Shown here: in pieces, positions 45,905-57,808 of the stretch
Numbering within the stretch: the first letter of the stretch is position 1
How the letters are laid out: the number at the start of each line of letters is the position of its first letter
Assembly (NCBI GenBank): GCA_949357655.1
Contig: CASHTG010000006.1
Location: 62,001-126,000, forward strand
Source of the DNA: Parascedosporium putredinis
Taxonomy: Eukaryota; Ascomycota; Sordariomycetes; Microascales; Microascaceae
DNA: 64,000 nt
Direction of reading: 5' to 3'
Notes under the pieces: generated by a model
Seen by the model: only the letters and a program-made list of their open reading frames with translations
What the model was told of the DNA's origin: nothing
The model's database searches: none
Translations under genes and position numbers: made by a program

Positions 45905-46524
45905 ACGTACGGTTTGCCTCGGACGTGCTACACATGTCCATCATGTGGCTGGAGGGGGGCGTGGAACGCACCGTCTCGTAAAACGGGCGTGCAGCCAAAG
46001 ATGGGCGCGATCGCGAGGGAGGCGGATTACCCAAAGTGTCCATGATTTTTAATCAATTGATAACCTGTAGCCGAGACGCAAGGGAGAGACACGTTCCTCG
46101 AAACCGATGAGACTGTGTCATTGTCGGATCGGCAAACCCATGGCCCATTGCGAATCCCTCTTCCCATGCCGCTCTGGATATTACCCCGCGCTTCATCATG
46201 TCCTTTATCGTCTCCCTTTTTGCGCGATTCCCGTTTTATTTCTCCCCTGGCTTCAGGGAGATTTTTTTATAGTTGTCTTGACGCGTCCTCTCTCCTTCGT
46301 CTACAACCCGTGGGCGGGAATGCAATGTGCAGCCGCTGGCAGATGGAATCGGCAAGCATAGAAAAGCCATTCCCGGGGTGGATGGGGAAAGAGTGAGAGA
46401 GAGAGAGGCTTACGTCGCCCAGCGATTTCCCGGAATCGGCCGGCGGCTATTCCGGCTTATTTGGCGAGTCATGTCATCTTGCACGGGCAAGATTGCGCGA
46501 GCGCTCTGGTCTCGTCGTGCGATT

Positions 46525-46572
46525 GAAATGAAAGAGAAAGAGAAAGGGAAAGAGAAAGAGAAAGAAAAAAGG
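46525..46572 (+). repeat. Purine (GAGAAA/GAAA)n low-complexity repeat
   Basis: Imperfect tandem A/G repeat of about 48 bases, intergenic. Confidence 0.85.
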
Positions 46573-47160
46573 TTGGATCCGCGGCATTGCAGCCCAGCAG
46601 GGTCCATCTGCCATGTGCACCGGCCAATTCTTAGTTGTTCGTCCCAAGAGCCGAAAAGCAGCCTTGGCGATGTACGTCCCTCCCCCGTACATGGGATGAC
46701 AGCCGGTGATCGGGGTTTCGGGCCACCGAGTTCGTGGCGTGTGGCAGATCCTTTCAACTCGAGACCTTGCGTGACCCCGCGCGCACGCATGGATCTATAG
46801 ATACATCCATGGATGTGTTCATAACCTGGATTCATCCCGAGACACCCAGTGCCCTAACTGGGCCCTTTGTCCGTGCCACTTGGAGAACATGGAAGCAATA
46901 GCGCAATTGATGCAGTTCATCCTTGGCCGGCCTCCACTGGCGGGTGGGGTAGGAGATATTGGGGCAGCGAGTTGGCCACAGACGGTCGTCTTAATTCAAT
47001 GTGGCATCGAGGTTTGAACACACTACTTATAGGCAAGAGAGGGGAAAAAAATAGCTTGGTTTAAGAATTATACAATGAAATATTTACCATATCAACAGTG
47101 GCATAGTACAACTACATGCGCTACATGTACAACCAGGTAGATACTGTCTGGTATTTAGTT

Positions 47161-49827
47161 TTAAGAGTCCCCGTTGATTGTAATTTCCGCGTCGGTGATG
47201 CCCTCGGCGGTGACCGTGACCTTGATGGGTCCCGATGACCCAGGCGTTGCCTTGATGATACCAAGTGCCAAGCCGCTATACGCATTACGCTTCGGCGAAG
47301 GGAACGACCTCATGTCCGCTGGGTCGCCGTTATCCGTGGCGACGACCTCTCCCGGTCCCGACACGCTAAACGTGATTTCGTTACGCGCCTCCGGGACCAC
47401 GTTTCCTTCGGCGTCGGTGACCTTGACGGAAATAAATGCTAGATCGAGGCCGTCCGTGGCGATGGCATCCCGGTCCACGGTGACTTCGAATTCCGCCGCC
47501 TCGCCGGCAGTGTTGACGGTGGCCTCGGCCCACTCCTCGCCGTCCTTATACGTAACAACGTGCAACTCGCCAGGCTGGTACACGACGTCATCCCACCTGA
47601 ACCGATACGTGTACTCCTCCTTCTTGAGCCGGCCCTGCGATTCGCCGTTGACGAAAGTTCCGCCTCGTCACCCGTCGAGAAGACGTGGACGGGGGTCACC
47701 TCGCCCTCTCGATCGGGCCACGTCCAATGGGGGAGGATGTGGGCAAAGGGCAAATCAGGCCTCCAGCGCGCCTGGTAGAGGAAATACCGATCCTTGGGGA
47801 ATCCCGCGAGGTCGATGATGCCAAAGTAGGAGCTGCGGGCCGTGTAGTACGGGGTAGGCTCGCCGAGATAGTCCCAGCCGGACCAGACGAACTCGCCCGC
47901 GACGAAGGGGTGGCGGTCCTGCGCCGCGAACACCTTGTCGGCCGAGGAGCCAAACGGCGCCGTGTACAGCTCGTACGCGCTGACTTGCTCGGCGACCGGG
48001 TCACCTCCGGAACCGTCGTCGACGGGGGCGCTGACCTCCTTGCTGACGGGGAAGAGGTAGGTGCCGCGCGTGCTTAGCGCGGCGGCGGTCTCGCTGCTAA
48101 AGATGAGCTTGTCGGGGAATTTCTCGTGGAAGGCCTGGTACAGCGGCGACGTCTTGATGCCCTGAAGGTGCTCGTAGGCGGGCGCGTCTCGGATGCCCTC
48201 CCTTGGTAGTTCAAGCTGATGATGTCGAGAGAACCGGGGAACGGCATATCGGGCTTGGCGTAGTTCATGGACGCGGTGGCTGGCCGCGTGGCATCTTCTT
48301 CGTGGGCAATCTTGCGGAGCGAGTCGGCGAGCGCGGCCCCCTCTCCCTCCGTGTACTGCTCTCCGACCTCATTTCCGATACTCCAGGCGACGATCGAAGC
48401 GTGGTTGCGGTCACGACGCATAAAGGAGCGCAGGTCAGCCTCGTGCCACTCGTCAAAGATGAGGTGGAAGTCGGAGGGGTTCTTCTCGCGCTGCCAGCAG
48501 TCGAAGATCTCGTCGATGACGAGGAAGCCCATCTCGTCGGTGAGCTGGAGCAGCTCGGTGGCGGGAGGGTTGTGCGCCATGCGGATGGCGTTGCTGCCGA
48601 GGTCGCGCAGGACCTCGAGCTGCCTTTGCGCCGCGCGGAGGTTGAAGGCGGCGCCCAGGGCGCCGAGGTCGTGGTGCTGGTTCACGCCTCGGATGGGGAT
48701 GCGTTCCCCGTTGACGATGAGGCCGTCGTCGCCGCTGAAGACGACGGATCGAATACCGAAACGAGTTTCGTAGGTGTCTATCTCTTCGTCGTCGGCGGTC
48801 ACATGGGTGACGGCCACGTACAAGTTGGGCTCCTGCGTGGGCGGGGGCCCCAGAGTTTCGGGCTCTCCACCATCGTCGATAGGTTGAAGGAGACCTTTTG
48901 TCCCGCGGTGACGGTGACGACCTCTGCCGGGAAGCTGGCCACCTTTTGGCCCAGCTGTCCGTCCTCGATCTCGTGGACGTCGACCGTGACCTCGGCTTCG
49001 AGATCATCGTCTGCCTTGCTTTGCAAAGTGACGATAAGGTCGAGTACGGCCGACTCTTCCGACACGTCGCGAGAGGTGATGTGGGTTCCCCATTGGGCAA
49101 CGTGGACTGGGTTGACCTTTGTGAGCCAGACATTGCGGTAGATGCCGCCGCCGGGATACCATCGCGAAGAGCTTGGGGGTTATCCACGCGGATGGCGAGT
49201 TGGTTGTCGTCGCCCGTCTCAAGGAACGGAGTGAGATCCAGGCGGAACGAGTTATAGCCGTATGGCCACCCTCCAACGAGGTGCCCGTTCAACCACACGA
49301 GGGGGTACGACATGGCACCGTCGACATCAAGATAGATGGTCTTTCCCTCGTCTTTTTCGGTAAACGACAACTTCTGGCGGTACCATCCGACACCGTGGAC
49401 TGGCAGGCGGCCCATTCCGCCACCAATGACGGGGTCAGCCTCGGTGTAAAAGGGCCCTGAATGGCCCAGTCATGCGGCACATTGACCTCGTCCCACTCGC
49501 TGTCGTCAAAGTCGGCCAAGGTAAAGGGTACATCCCTGGCCGGGTCCTCCTCGGGGGTCTCGTAGTGCTTGTCCGGGTCATTGATGAAGTCGTTTGCGAG
49601 GGGAGGATCCAGGGCTTCAGGACTTGCACGTCGCTTCCGATGGTCACGTCCGGGCGGGCCTCATAGATGACCTTGTCCGGTATGGAGGCCGAGCGCGAGA
49701 AGCGCCATCCGTTGTTGATGCTCACGCGCTCTCGCTGGCTCTCCGGCGGGGTGTCGTTTTGACGCTGGACCACCAAGCTTGCGCCGGGGCGTGCGAGGGC
49801 CACGAGGAGAAGGTTGAGGATCAGCAT
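47161..49827 (-). CDS. Secreted GH2 beta-galactosidase-type glycosidase
   Basis: This is a single exon of about 890 residues once six one-base deficits are bridged (about 49588, 49455, 49170, 48847, 48200 and 47656). MLILNLLLVALARPGASLVV is a signal peptide. The order is a GH2 sugar-binding jelly roll (VNVPHDWAIQGPF, GWYRQKLSF, WLNGHLVGGWPYGYNSF), an immunoglobulin-like domain, then the TIM barrel with GVNQHHDLGALGAA, NAIRMAHNPP, acid/base Glu in WSIGNEVGEQY and probable nucleophile Glu in FSSETAAALS. Two further beta-sandwich domains (one starting near GELHVVTYKDG) lie at the C-terminus, as in GH2 enzymes with DUF4982 and Big-like modules. It probably removes terminal beta-galactosyl residues from plant polymers outside the cell. 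Beta-glucuronidase or beta-mannosidase activity cannot be excluded from motifs alone. Confidence 0.88.
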
Positions 49828-51729
49828 GATTACCGAATTCCTCGACGCCGCAGAGGTGAGCGGAGGGGAGAATCTCTCGGTGCTTAGAACAAGGCGAGAG
49901 AAAACGAGCGTCTACCTGGGAAAACCAGGATCTGGCAGTGCCTGTTTTTACTGATTTATTCTAGTTCTCGAGATCGTGACGGGGACGCATGTCAAATATA
50001 AGGCGCCGTGCGCGCGCAGGGACGCGCTCCCTTCCCCCTCCTCCGGGTCCCTGTCGCCAACTCCACGGTCCCCACCTAGATTGGCGCGGTGTTTCCGGCC
50101 CCGGTCCACCGATGCGGTCGTGCGTTCAGACCTTATTGGGGCGCGTGGGCCGCTTAAAGAGCATTTTTAGCCGCAAACCACCACGGCTGATGAGGTGGAA
50201 TTAAGTGCACCAATGGCATAGACGGTCGAAGCGGAACAGACGCAATAATCGACATCGAGGCTTTTGGTTGCGCGAACCTATGTCCGCAATATGACCTCGG
50301 TACTCGTTCAGGGACGATAATGGTGAAGGAGCATGCAATTCAAGCAAGGCTGCTTGGTCTGGGAATTACACCCCTTGACGAACAATTCGCCCGCTATAAC
50401 CCAAGCCCTCTGTCCTAACCGATACGCCGAACTAGCAAACCTGAAATGGGCAACAAGGGTAGAGAAAAGAGGAGAGAAAAAAAAGAAGCCAGCTAGGTCC
50501 ATAGATGACAAGGGCAGGGAAGATAAAAACCGCCCGGCACGGCACCTGTAATTAACAAGGGAAGCCGCTAATAGCTGCAGATCTCTTAGTGAACGTGCGG
50601 GGTCTTCGTCCGTGCAGCCATTCCCGGCCGCAGCAGCGAATCGTAAACCCACGCGCGGGAGCTAAGATGTGAACGGGGCAGAGGCGGGGCTAAGAGCGCC
50701 ATACTGCATAGTCCCTTTTCTGAGATCAAGGATACCAAAGGAGATGCCTATTCTGGCAAGGCAGCTTCGTGCGAGAGAGCGAACGATGGATTCGATCTAG
50801 TCGTTGCCTCGTTTCAGAGAGTGTTCACGGACGATGCCTTGCATGTACTCTGTCGGCAATCTCAATCGTGAAGGCAATAATATTTATTTAATGGTTCCGA
50901 TGTGTAGGCTTGAACATGAGATGAACTTATAGCCAGCTAAAGTGAATATATCCATGCAATCCATGATTGCGCTACTGCCGAATTTCACCGAGTGCTTTCG
51001 CGGAAATGAGATCGAGCTAGCAACCGCATGGCGCTGGTATGAGGTCCCTCACGTCTTCGCGCCCTGTAAGATCTCATCGCCGCGGACACGGTAGCTCAGG
51101 TTTTTATATTCGAGGGGATGTGTGGATTCTACTTACCGGGCCTACGTGCATTCTACCAAGATATTCGATTATATATCGGAACCCAGCCGCAGGTATGCTT
51201 GGCGTTGCGTCTTTAGAGGGGATTGAATTTCTTCACGGCAGATGATCGAAGAAGGCCCCAGTTCGTGTATGATATAGTCACTGTGCAATGCTCATAGGGA
51301 AAAAACGACTATTGTGACTTGTATTTGTTGTTTCGCCTCACTGCTCTAAAGATGCACGATGCTGCATAGCCATCACCCGTCATCACGGCAGCTCCTGCCG
51401 TTTCTCGTGCAATACGAGTCATTCTAGATACGATATGAGCACTAGTCACGTGTTATTGAATTGCCCATTGATCGTGCAATCATCACTGGCTTTGCGGAGC
51501 TTGACTGCCCCGCTGCAGCCAAAACGTCAGTCTAGCCAAATAAATCTCTCCGCTGGTGCCCGGTACTGGTGCATACCGCGTGGGGAAATGGGCAGATTCA
51601 CAAAGAACAGAGACCCGACGTGAACCTACCGCCCTTCAACGACGCCAGCTGCATAGTTTCGCCTTTTTTTCTTTTTAGGTTTCATAGTCTCCATCATCCC
51701 GCAGTGCGTCGCATCGCTTGAGGGCAAGC
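49828..51729. other. Intergenic, no gene recognised
   Basis: About 1.9 kb with only short frames; the promoters of the two outward-facing genes must lie here. No repeat recognised. Confidence 0.45.
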
Positions 51730-53371
51730 ATGGCGGATTCCTTCTATGATCTCGGTAGCTACCAGGTCGCCATCACAAGCACCTCGGAGAACGCCCAGCT
51801 GTGGTTCAATCGCGGCCTTATCCTCTGCTATGGATTCAATCACCAGGAAGCCTACGAGTGCTTCAAGTTTGCGCTCGATGCGGACCCCGACTGCGCTATA
51901 GCCCACTGGGGCAAGGCCTACGTGCTCGGCTGCAATTACAACAAGCCCTGGGAAGCGTTCGACCCGGAAGACGCCGCGCGTTCCGTCCGCGAGGCCTTTA
52001 AAGCGACGCAGGAGGCCACGAAGCGCAAAGAAGGAACGTTGCCCTTTGAACGCGCGCTGATCGACGCCTTGCCTTCTCGCTATCAGTCCGAGGGACCCGC
52101 GGGCGACATGGCGCAGTGGGTCAACGACTTTGCCAACGCCATGCGGAAAGCCTACGCCCAGGTGCCGGAAAGTCTCGAAGTCGCCGCTATTTTCGCCGAG
52201 GCCATGATGAACCGGACGCCGTGGCAGCTGTGGGACATCAAGTCCGGGAACGCTGCGCCCGGGGCTGATACGACGGAAATTCTCCGCGTGCTGGAGACGG
52301 CCTTGGGTTCGGGGGATGGCCCACCCTGGAATCTTGCACTTGTATATCCACGCCATAGAAATGTCCGCCCACCCCGAGCGCGGGCTCCCCGCTGCCAATG
52401 CGCTGCGGAAGCTCGTTCCGGACGCGGGCCACCTAAACCACATGCCCAGCCACATCGACGTGCTGGTAGGGGACTACGAGGCGGCGATCGACGCCAACAC
52501 GGCGGGCATCGAGGCGGATACCAAGTTCCTCGCAAAGAGGGGCCCGCACAACTTTTACACGCTCTACCGGTGCCATAACTATCACTTCAAGATTTACGGC
52601 GCCATGTTCGCCGGTCGGTACCAAGCCGCCATAGACACCGCCGAACAGATGATTGAGACTCTGCCGGAGGAGCTTCTCCGAGTGGAATCGCCCCCGATGG
52701 CGGACTGGCTCGAGTCCTTCGTCTCAGTCAAGCAACACGTCCTGGTTCGGTTCGGTCGCTGGCACGACATCATCGGCCAAGCTTTACCAAGCGACGGGAC
52801 CCTCTTCTGTGTCACAACCGCCATGATTTGGTACGCCAAGGCCGTCGCTCACGGCGTCCTGGGCGACCTTGCCGAAGCGAAAAGATGCGCGGCCGAATTT
52901 GACAATGCTGTCGCCAGGGTGCCGGAAAGTCGAACTCTATTTAACAATAAATGCGTCGACATCCTCGCGGTCGCGCGTGAGATGATGCTGGGCGAGATAA
53001 CCTACCGCGAGACCGAGTATGCCCGCGCGTTTGAGCACCTGCGCAGCGCCGTGGCCCTCGACGACGCGCTCCCCTACGATGAGCCGTGGGGTTGGATGCA
53101 GCCGGCCCGCCACGCGCTGGGAGCGCTGCTCCTGGAGCAAGGACACATGGAGGAGTCGATGGTGGTGTACGAAACGGACCTCGGGCTAAACGGGGTGCTT
53201 CCCCGCCCGTGCCAGCATCCGAACAACATCTGGAGTTTGAAGGGCTACCAGGAGTGTCTGCGACGATCTGGACGTGCGGAGGAAAGTGAACAGGTGGCGC
53301 AGAAGATTGGAAGCTTGGAAAGCGGGTGCGATGTGGCCATACAGTTTTCCTGCTACTGCCGCAAGCAATAA
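51730..53371 (+). CDS. TPR-repeat protein of unknown function
   Basis: This is a single exon of about 546 residues, read through one homopolymer length error (G run near 52312-52316, one base too long). The start MADSFYDLGSY at 51730 is the first ATG in frame. Tetratricopeptide-like helices are clear near the N-terminus (WFNRGLILCYGFNHQEAYEC, AIAHWGKAYVLG) and again in the second half (YAKAVAHGVLGDLAEAKRCA, EYARAFEHLRSAVAL, HALGALLLEQGHMEESMVVYE). The middle contains a conserved HPGILHLYIHAIEMS and HLNHMPSHIDVLVGDYEAAI segment found in a family of cytosolic TPR proteins of bacteria and fungi. No catalytic domain, signal peptide or membrane segment is visible. Its neighbour the nitrilase is convergent; no functional link can be inferred. 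Confidence 0.8.
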
Positions 53372-53543
53372 GAGGCACGGGAAATACTAAACGTCCATAT
53401 ACCCTAAATACACTCGCAAACAAAAACAAAAAGAAGTTCCATTACTCTTTCAAATTTCCCATGTGCCTGAGCCGTTCAGTAAATACGTCCATGTTCCTTT
53501 CCGGTTCTGCATCAACAGCTAGAAGCCACCCACCCCTGCCACG

Positions 53544-54494
53544 CTATTTCAGAAAACGCTCAAAGTGGTGCGCAAAAATCTCCGGCCGATTGTAGTGCCC
53601 GGCGTAATCGAGGCCGTACTTGAGCTTGACGAGTCCCTCCGTATCCACCTCTGCGTACACGATACCTTCTTCCTCTTCCAACGGGCCAGCCAGGACAACC
53701 CCCGGGGCCCACAATGGTTGCCCTGCGTTTTTCTTCTCCGCCTGGAGAAAGTCCACGATGGCGCGATCCGCGCCGTATTTTTCAATGACGTCCTGGCCGA
53801 CCACGGCCACCGAGTTGATCACGAAGCACATGAGGGCGCTGGCCAAGCTCCGCGAGTACGTCGAGACGGCGCCCTGCACGTCCGACCCGGGACAAAAATG
53901 CGGCGGCCACGACGCGACGTGGACGACGGGATAATCGAGGCTGAGCGAGTACTGCGCGAGGGTTGCCGTTCTCGCCGCAAATCAGGCCGCTCAGGGTGCC
54001 AAAGTCGGCCACGACCGAGGCTTTGCTGCCCGTCTGCCCGGGTGCGTGGACGATGCGCTCGCCGACGGTGGGTACGTATTTCTGGTGCTTGTGCAGCAGG
54101 GCGCCGTCCCGGCCGAAGAAGAGCTGGGTATTGTACAAGGTGCCCGTGGTGTTGGGGCGGCGTTCGTTGATCCCCACAACGGCCATCACGTCGGCCTCCC
54201 GGCACGCGGCTCCTATAGCCTCTGTCTCCGGACCCGGAACTTCGACGGCTTCTCGGAATAGCTCGAGGAACAGGGACGGGGCCGGCTCGGCGCTAAGGGG
54301 AGGACTTCCACCCATCCCGGGTGTCCGGGGATGAAACCTTCGGGAAATCCAACAACGTCGGCGCCCTGTTTGCCGGCTTCACGGATTAGTTGGCAGACTT
54401 TGGCGGTGGTCGCGGACTTGTTTAAAAACACAGGGGCCGCCTGAACGGCGGCGAGCTTCAGCTTGGTCTTACGGACACCGTCAGAAAATGCCAT
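53544..54494 (-). CDS. Nitrilase-superfamily carbon-nitrogen hydrolase
   Basis: This is a single exon of about 317 residues that would hydrolyse nitriles (or amides) to acids and ammonia. The catalytic triad is visible: Glu in VGFPEGFIPGHPGW, Lys in LHKHQKYVPTVGE and Cys in LSGLICGENGNP. The arrangement fits branch 1 nitrilases, with CGEN in place of the more common CWEN. MAFSDGVRKTKLKLAAVQAAP is the likely start; an ATG four codons upstream is possible. Two frame breaks occur, one near 54300 (C run one short) and one near 53963 (C run, shift equivalent to two missing or one extra base). VHVASWPPHFCP and the terminal ALMCFVINSV segment continue the conserved fold. It probably acts in the cytosol on plant or environmental nitriles. 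Confidence 0.87.
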
Positions 54495-54773
54495 TTCGAC
54501 GAACAAAAAAGATGGCTGGCTGAGGATAGGGAAATTACCAATGATAGCTCGTGGTAAACGACAGCAGCAGCCGATTGGTATTATGCCCTTATCTATTTAT
54601 TTGCCTTTCTTTAAGAATGAATTTTATATATCGCTTCCTACGTTTCGGTCATCTTCGCCCTTTGTCCCGTGCCAAGGCTCTCAAGGGCGCGAGTGACTGC
54701 GTTTGCTTCTCGTCTGACAGCCACTGCTTAGGACGCGGAACATTTATCACAACGTACTTCGTACTAATCGTGC
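54495..54773. other. Nitrilase upstream region
   Basis: About 280 bases between the nitrilase start and the inverted-repeat element; presumably the nitrilase promoter. Nothing specific recognised. Confidence 0.35.
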
Positions 54774-54835
54774 CACGCACCCCCTCCGGGGGTGCTCGCC
54801 ACCTAACGCAAAAACCACCCCAACACAAAATCAAA
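54774..54835 (+). repeat. Left terminal inverted repeat
   Basis: Inverted copy of 55342-55401, beginning with a 7-bp-stem hairpin in CACCCCCTCCGGGGGTG. Confidence 0.8.
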
Positions 54836-55341
54836 CCTACATAGCATATATCTACACTTTTAATATACTAGGAAAATAATTATAAATAAGTGAAAGTTAT
54901 TAGAATATTCTAGATTTTTCACTCTATTTAATAAGATATCTATTTATTTTATAACTAAATTATTTTATATTTTAATATAAGCTTTAAAAAGTAGAATTTT
55001 AAGAGTTTTTAACCTAGAAAAGTAGGCTTATTTTAAAGAAATAAAATACTTTAAAATATTACTTAAATCTAAGTATACTATTCTAACTATATTTAAAAGA
55101 GAGTATTTTAATATTAATTTTTATAAATAAGTTAGGATTTAACTTAAGGTAAAAGTTAGAAATCTTAGAAATCTTAGAATATCTTAGGAATAAAATTATT
55201 TATAATTATATTATATTTATTACCCTATATAAATGGACTAGATAATGGCCTTTACTTAGTTTTAAGGAAAAATATTAAGAATTGGGATAGTTCTACTATG
55301 ATCTTTCTGTTGAAAAGTCTGGTTGTTGAAAAGTCTGGAAA

Positions 55342-55401
55342 TTTGATTTTGTGTTGGGGTGGTTTTGCGTTAGGTGGCGAGCACCCCGGAGGGTGCGTGA
55401 T
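55342..55401 (-). repeat. Right terminal inverted repeat
   Basis: Inverted copy of 54774-54835, ending with a 5-bp-stem hairpin in CACCCCGGAGGGTG. Confidence 0.8.
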
Positions 55402-55737
55402 TATTGCCGAGCGCCAGAGCTTAGCATGCCCCACCCCAAGCGTCAAAGGGCGCTGGTTGGTGGCAAAGGCGGGGTATTGTATGGCGCGTCGGGGTATGAT
55501 CCGAGAAGGTTGGATTCTGATGCATGGAAGAGCGGAATAATTGTTCATCCAGGACGTCATTCCAATCGCTCCAACATCACCAGCACCAGCGGAATAGGAG
55601 GATTAGTCTTGCCAAATTTGACCATACAACTGCACAGAATTTTTCAGCGTCGTTCAATTAGTTCGCGCAGTCCTCATTAGACTTACTATTGCCACCTTCG
55701 CTCTTTTAGTTAGCTACGACCGCATGCCCGGTCCAAG
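55402..55737. promoter_or_regulatory. Upstream region of the polysaccharide deacetylase
   Basis: About 335 bases between the element and the deacetylase ATG. No specific site recognised. Confidence 0.35.
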
Positions 55738-56545
55738 ATGGCAGCTCCAACATGGCCGAATGGTTGCAAGGCAGCCATTAGTTTCACAATGGACAACCTG
55801 GGCGAAGCGCAGGACGTGAACAAGGGCCTCTGGCCGGCCGATCAACCCATTGGGTCTCACTATTCGGTTAAAGAACAGCTTCCACGGATGTTGAGAATGC
55901 TGGCGCGACACAACATCAAAGGGACCTACTTTTGCGAGTCGTGGAGCCTCAGCGTTTACCCTGGCGCGGTGAGGGACCTCCAGGACCAAGGGCACGAAGT
56001 TGCGTGGCACGGCTATCAGCACGAAAGCTGGGGCGGGCTCTCGGCGGAAGACGAGAGGGCCAACTTTGACAAGAGCTTCGAAGCAGCGCGGCAAAGTGGA
56101 ATTCGCTATCGAGGTTTCAGGCCTCCAGGCGGGCAGATCAATGAAAGGACGTACGACCTGCTCAAAGAGCACGGCGTGGACTATGTCTCCCCTAGGCGAG
56201 CTTGGGGTCAAGCAAGGCATCACAATCCTGCCATTTGAATGGAAGACCGTCGACGCATTCTACTACATGGAGAAATTCTCCGCCATTCGACAGTCCCACG
56301 GAGAAACCGCGGCCCCCTTGTCCCCGAGCGATTTTGAGTCCTACCTGCTCGCCAAGATCGACGAGGTCATCGCGTCGCGAGGTTACATCTCGATCCTCTT
56401 CCACCCTTTCCTCCAGACCAGCGAAGAGAAGCTTGCCGTCATGGAGACGATACTGGGCCGCCTTAGCCGGGATCCCACAATTTGGTGTGCGCCTTGCGGA
56501 GAGGTAGCTAGCTGGGTGGCAACTCACCCCTCCGCTTTTGCATGA
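55738..56545 (+). CDS. Polysaccharide deacetylase (NodB-homology) family protein
   Basis: This is a single exon of about 268 residues that would remove acetyl groups from an N- or O-acetylated substrate. The NodB barrel begins immediately after the start: AISFTMDNLGEA stands where the family has TFDDG, so the second acidic residue is Asn. The metal-binding His pair appears in EVAWHGYQHESW (family consensus HTxxH), and RGFRPPGG carries the catalytic Arg. GYISILFHPFLQ near the end matches the barrel's last motif with its catalytic His. A C run at about 56191-56194 is one base too long, splitting the frame between DYVS and LGELGVKQG. No signal peptide is visible, so the protein may be intracellular and act on a small substrate rather than on wall chitin. 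Confidence 0.85.
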
Positions 56546-57808
56546 ATCGCGCCAAGGGGCTCCCTCCGTACCGGCACGGCAGAGGCCAAGGTGTAAAAGG
56601 GGAGAGAGGCATCCAATGCTATCGGAATAAGATAGTGTCCGTACCTCCTTTTACGCACTGCACTGCACTGCCCAACCTTTGCTAAGCTCCTTGCTCACTG
56701 GCTCTGGCCAAGTTTACGTCCACGTCTATCTTGCCTCCCTACGCACGGTATCTTTTTTACTCGCAAGAACCACTCCCCGTGCAGAGGACGATCGGGCAAT
56801 GGAACGCGACGGGCTGAAATTGCGTCGATGTAGCGTCAGCTGTCACCATTTGGATCTCTTGCCAAGCTATATTTGCAAACTCGAGGTTACACTCGCGTCG
56901 TCCAGTCCAAGGGCCAATGCCCTTAGTTTCACCTTTCCCTGCCTCGTATAGGTCGATGTGTGAGGACTTGCTGACGTCTGCCGATCACTAAACACTACGC
57001 TACAGGCCCAGAGGCCCTGGCATGGAACAATTTAAATGAAAATAAAAAGAAATACCCCGGACCTTCTTTGTTAGATCGGTGACGCAGGCGACATGCAGTT
57101 TTCGGTAGTGGTGGAATTTCCGAAGGGGGCGATGCGACCGAGGTGAAGGCGCCCCCCTCGAGTGGGAACGGCGGCCGGTATTCGCTGGGCGGACTTTGCC
57201 CGGGCACCAGATGGCGATCGTCGCGCGTCATGAAATTCTTCCTTCCAAGGCCAATCGGTCTCGCGGTTGCGTCAGTCCCTGCTTATAGTAGCTACCGCGC
57301 TATAGTCTGAGTGCGACCCTGGGATTCTGGTCAATTGATGCAACGTCCAATCTCAGCGCGGCACGGCCACGGGAGACTTTTGCCACCCTGGCCACCCGGC
57401 GCAATCAGGGGCAACCCTAAAGGGTTGCATTGAGCCACGCGAAGAAGCTCTTCGCCGAGGAGGGGGCAGACGGGGAAGCCAAGCTACGATTCCGCCTCAC
57501 GGTTCGAAAGTCCGTCGATTGGTGATCGGAAAAGTGGTGCAGGGGGTGACGTGACGCAATAGAATTCTTGTCAGTAGCAGTGATGATGATACTAAGATTG
57601 ATCTTGCTGTTCGACGACCAAGCTTTGTGTTGGAAGACGAGCTTCGTCAAGGATATAAGAAGAGAATCCAGTCCAGAATGTAGAGATAGAATTTTTCCTT
57701 CCTCATCAAACATCACTCGCTTGTTTCTCGCTGCCTTAGTACAAAGCCACTCGTGCCATCACAAATTCAAACTATTCATCTCTTTGTCAAATCAACCACC
57801 TCTTCAAA
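56546..57808. other. Intergenic with hydrophobin promoter
   Basis: About 1.26 kb without a supported gene. A TATA-like TATAAG lies at 57654-57659, 150 bases before the hydrophobin ATG, within a long pyrimidine-rich leader. Confidence 0.45.

Larger units (their letters stand above)
45777..47160. other. Spacer between SDR and GH2 genes
   Basis: About 1.4 kb without a supported gene. It contains a G-tract cluster at 45865-45904 and a purine repeat at 46525-46572. Confidence 0.45.
54774..55401. mobile_element. AT-rich non-coding element bounded by about 60-bp terminal inverted repeats (MITE-like)
   Basis: The left arm 54774-54835 and right arm about 55342-55401 are inverted copies. They share the hairpin-forming C/G tip, the GCTCGCCACCTAACGC block and the ACCACCCCAACACAAAATCA block, and differ mainly in homopolymer lengths. 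Each arm starts with a small hairpin (CACCCCC-TCC-GGGGGTG on the left, CACCC-CGGA-GGGTG on the right). The roughly 500-bp core is extremely AT-rich, by eye about four-fifths A+T, and has no coding potential. A tandem 16-mer ending GAAAAGTCTGG lies at about 55306-55338. This structure fits a non-autonomous DNA transposon whose interior has decayed, perhaps through repeat-induced point mutation. Target-site duplication is unclear. Confidence 0.7.

Noticed and set aside
54838..55340. Centromere, mitochondrial insertion or replication origin as explanation for the AT-rich core
   Set aside because: It is only about 500 bases long, bounded by precise inverted repeats and without mitochondrial coding content, so a transposon remnant fits better.
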